A DNA stretch of 5,718 nucleotides. Origin: an uncultured Micrococcales bacterium. GTDB lineage: Bacteria; Actinomycetota; Actinomycetes; Actinomycetales; Microbacteriaceae. The stretch's first letter is position 1. Each line of letters begins with the position of its first letter. The stretch lies in NCBI GenBank assembly GCA_937919125.1, contig CALFOB010000094.1:1-5718 (forward strand), written 5' to 3'. The translations under genes and the position numbers were made by a program. This document shows, piece after piece, positions 5,344 to 5,718 of this stretch. The notes under the pieces were generated by a model, which did no database searches, was not told the DNA's origin, and saw only the letters and a program-made list of their open reading frames with translations.

Positions 5344-5705
5344 TGACTACTCAAAACATTATTGAAGAACAGAAGCGTCAACTCCACGGAGTTAGAATTC
5401 GCGATCTTCTCACCACGCTAACTGCTGCAACTTCAGCAGTTGCTGCAACAGGGTTCATGTTCTCTATTGCTCCTCTAAATGGAGCGCTTACATTTGTTCT
5501 TATTGCTTATGTTCTGTTCATCGTTTTCTTTGCTTTGATAACTGCAATTGACGATGACCGTGAGGGAGTGAAGGACAGAATTGCATCAGTTGTTATCAGG
5601 TCTGCTGCAGTAGTTATCTTCTCAACTCTTGTATTCATAGTTGTTTTCACAATCTCTAGAGGTTTTGAGGCTCTTCCATACCTGAACTTCTTTACCGAAG
5701 ACATG
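5343..5705 (+). CDS. pstA: Phosphate ABC transporter permease PstA (N-terminal fragment)
   Basis: The frame is open from the ATG in TAATG to the end of the window and encodes 121 genuine residues. AGGAG ten bases upstream, inside the end of pstC, can serve as ribosome-binding site. The fragment has a basic N-terminus (RQLHGVRIRDLL), two helices at about 23-40 and 47-67, a cytoplasmic DDDREGVKDR loop, then a third helix at about 83-104. It ends with GFEALPYLNFFTEDM, which resembles the LPxLNFFTxDM segment of actinobacterial PstA before the conserved transport domain. Extra N-terminal helices are usual in actinobacterial PstA. Codons after 5705 would give R-S-E-E, but those bases are adapter. 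The rest of pstA, and probably pstB, lie beyond the contig end. Confidence 0.88.
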
Positions 5706-5718
5706 AGATCGGAAGAGC
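5706..5718 (+). other. Illumina TruSeq adapter core at the contig end (artefact)
   Basis: AGATCGGAAGAGC is identical over 13 bases to the common start of Illumina TruSeq adapters and occupies the very last bases of the window. A chance match at this exact place is very unlikely. These bases should be trimmed and are not part of the genome. Confidence 0.93.

Noticed and set aside
5507..5704. Minus-strand open frame within pstA
   Set aside because: It is antisense to a clear PstA N-terminal fragment and has no independent support.
1..5718. Novel multi-gene system, mobile element, CRISPR array or prophage
   Set aside because: All complete genes but one fall in well-known transport, regulatory or glycan families. 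No transposase, integrase, terminal repeats or spaced repeats are seen.

Overview
The window reads as a compact, low-to-medium GC actinobacterial chromosome fragment. Clues are one-base start/stop overlaps (TAGTG, TAATG), GTG and TTG starts, a tRNA gene without an encoded CCA, and two genes whose -10 hexamers sit exactly where a leaderless mRNA would need them. A streamlined aquatic actinobacterium (Luna-type Microbacteriaceae or an acI relative) would fit, but that is an inference from composition and style, not a phylogenetic result. All genes are on the + strand.

Region 1 (1-1808) looks like the end of a surface-polysaccharide or glycolipid operon. It holds a possible tail of an upstream gene, a small GT-A-fold glycosyltransferase resembling GT34, and a membrane acyltransferase of family 3 whose GTG start overlaps the glycosyltransferase stop. 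Region 2 (1809-2442) has a tRNA-Arg(UCU) gene with its own likely -10 and a perfect 8-bp hairpin abutting its 5' end. A small unrecognised membrane protein follows, started by TTG behind a strong Shine-Dalgarno. Region 3 (2443-3492) is an azlC-azlD pair, predicted to export branched-chain amino acids, with an 8-base overlap. Region 4 (3493-4213) is a TetR-family regulator with a predicted leaderless promoter and a terminator-shaped hairpin inside its reading frame. Region 5 (4214-5718) is pstC followed by the start of pstA, the permease subunits of the high-affinity phosphate ABC transporter. pstC is preceded by an array of 11-base units resembling an actinobacterial PHO box next to a leaderless-type -10. 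No pstS lies immediately upstream.

The last 13 bases (5706-5718) are an exact copy of the Illumina TruSeq adapter core. The assembled sequence therefore most likely ends in adapter read-through, and the genuine pstA sequence stops at 5705.

I found no new defence system, mobile element or CRISPR array. The points most worth following are the adapter at the end, the PHO-box-like leaderless pstC promoter without pstS, the in-gene terminator-like hairpin in the regulator, the hairpin touching the tRNA, and the unassigned membrane protein.
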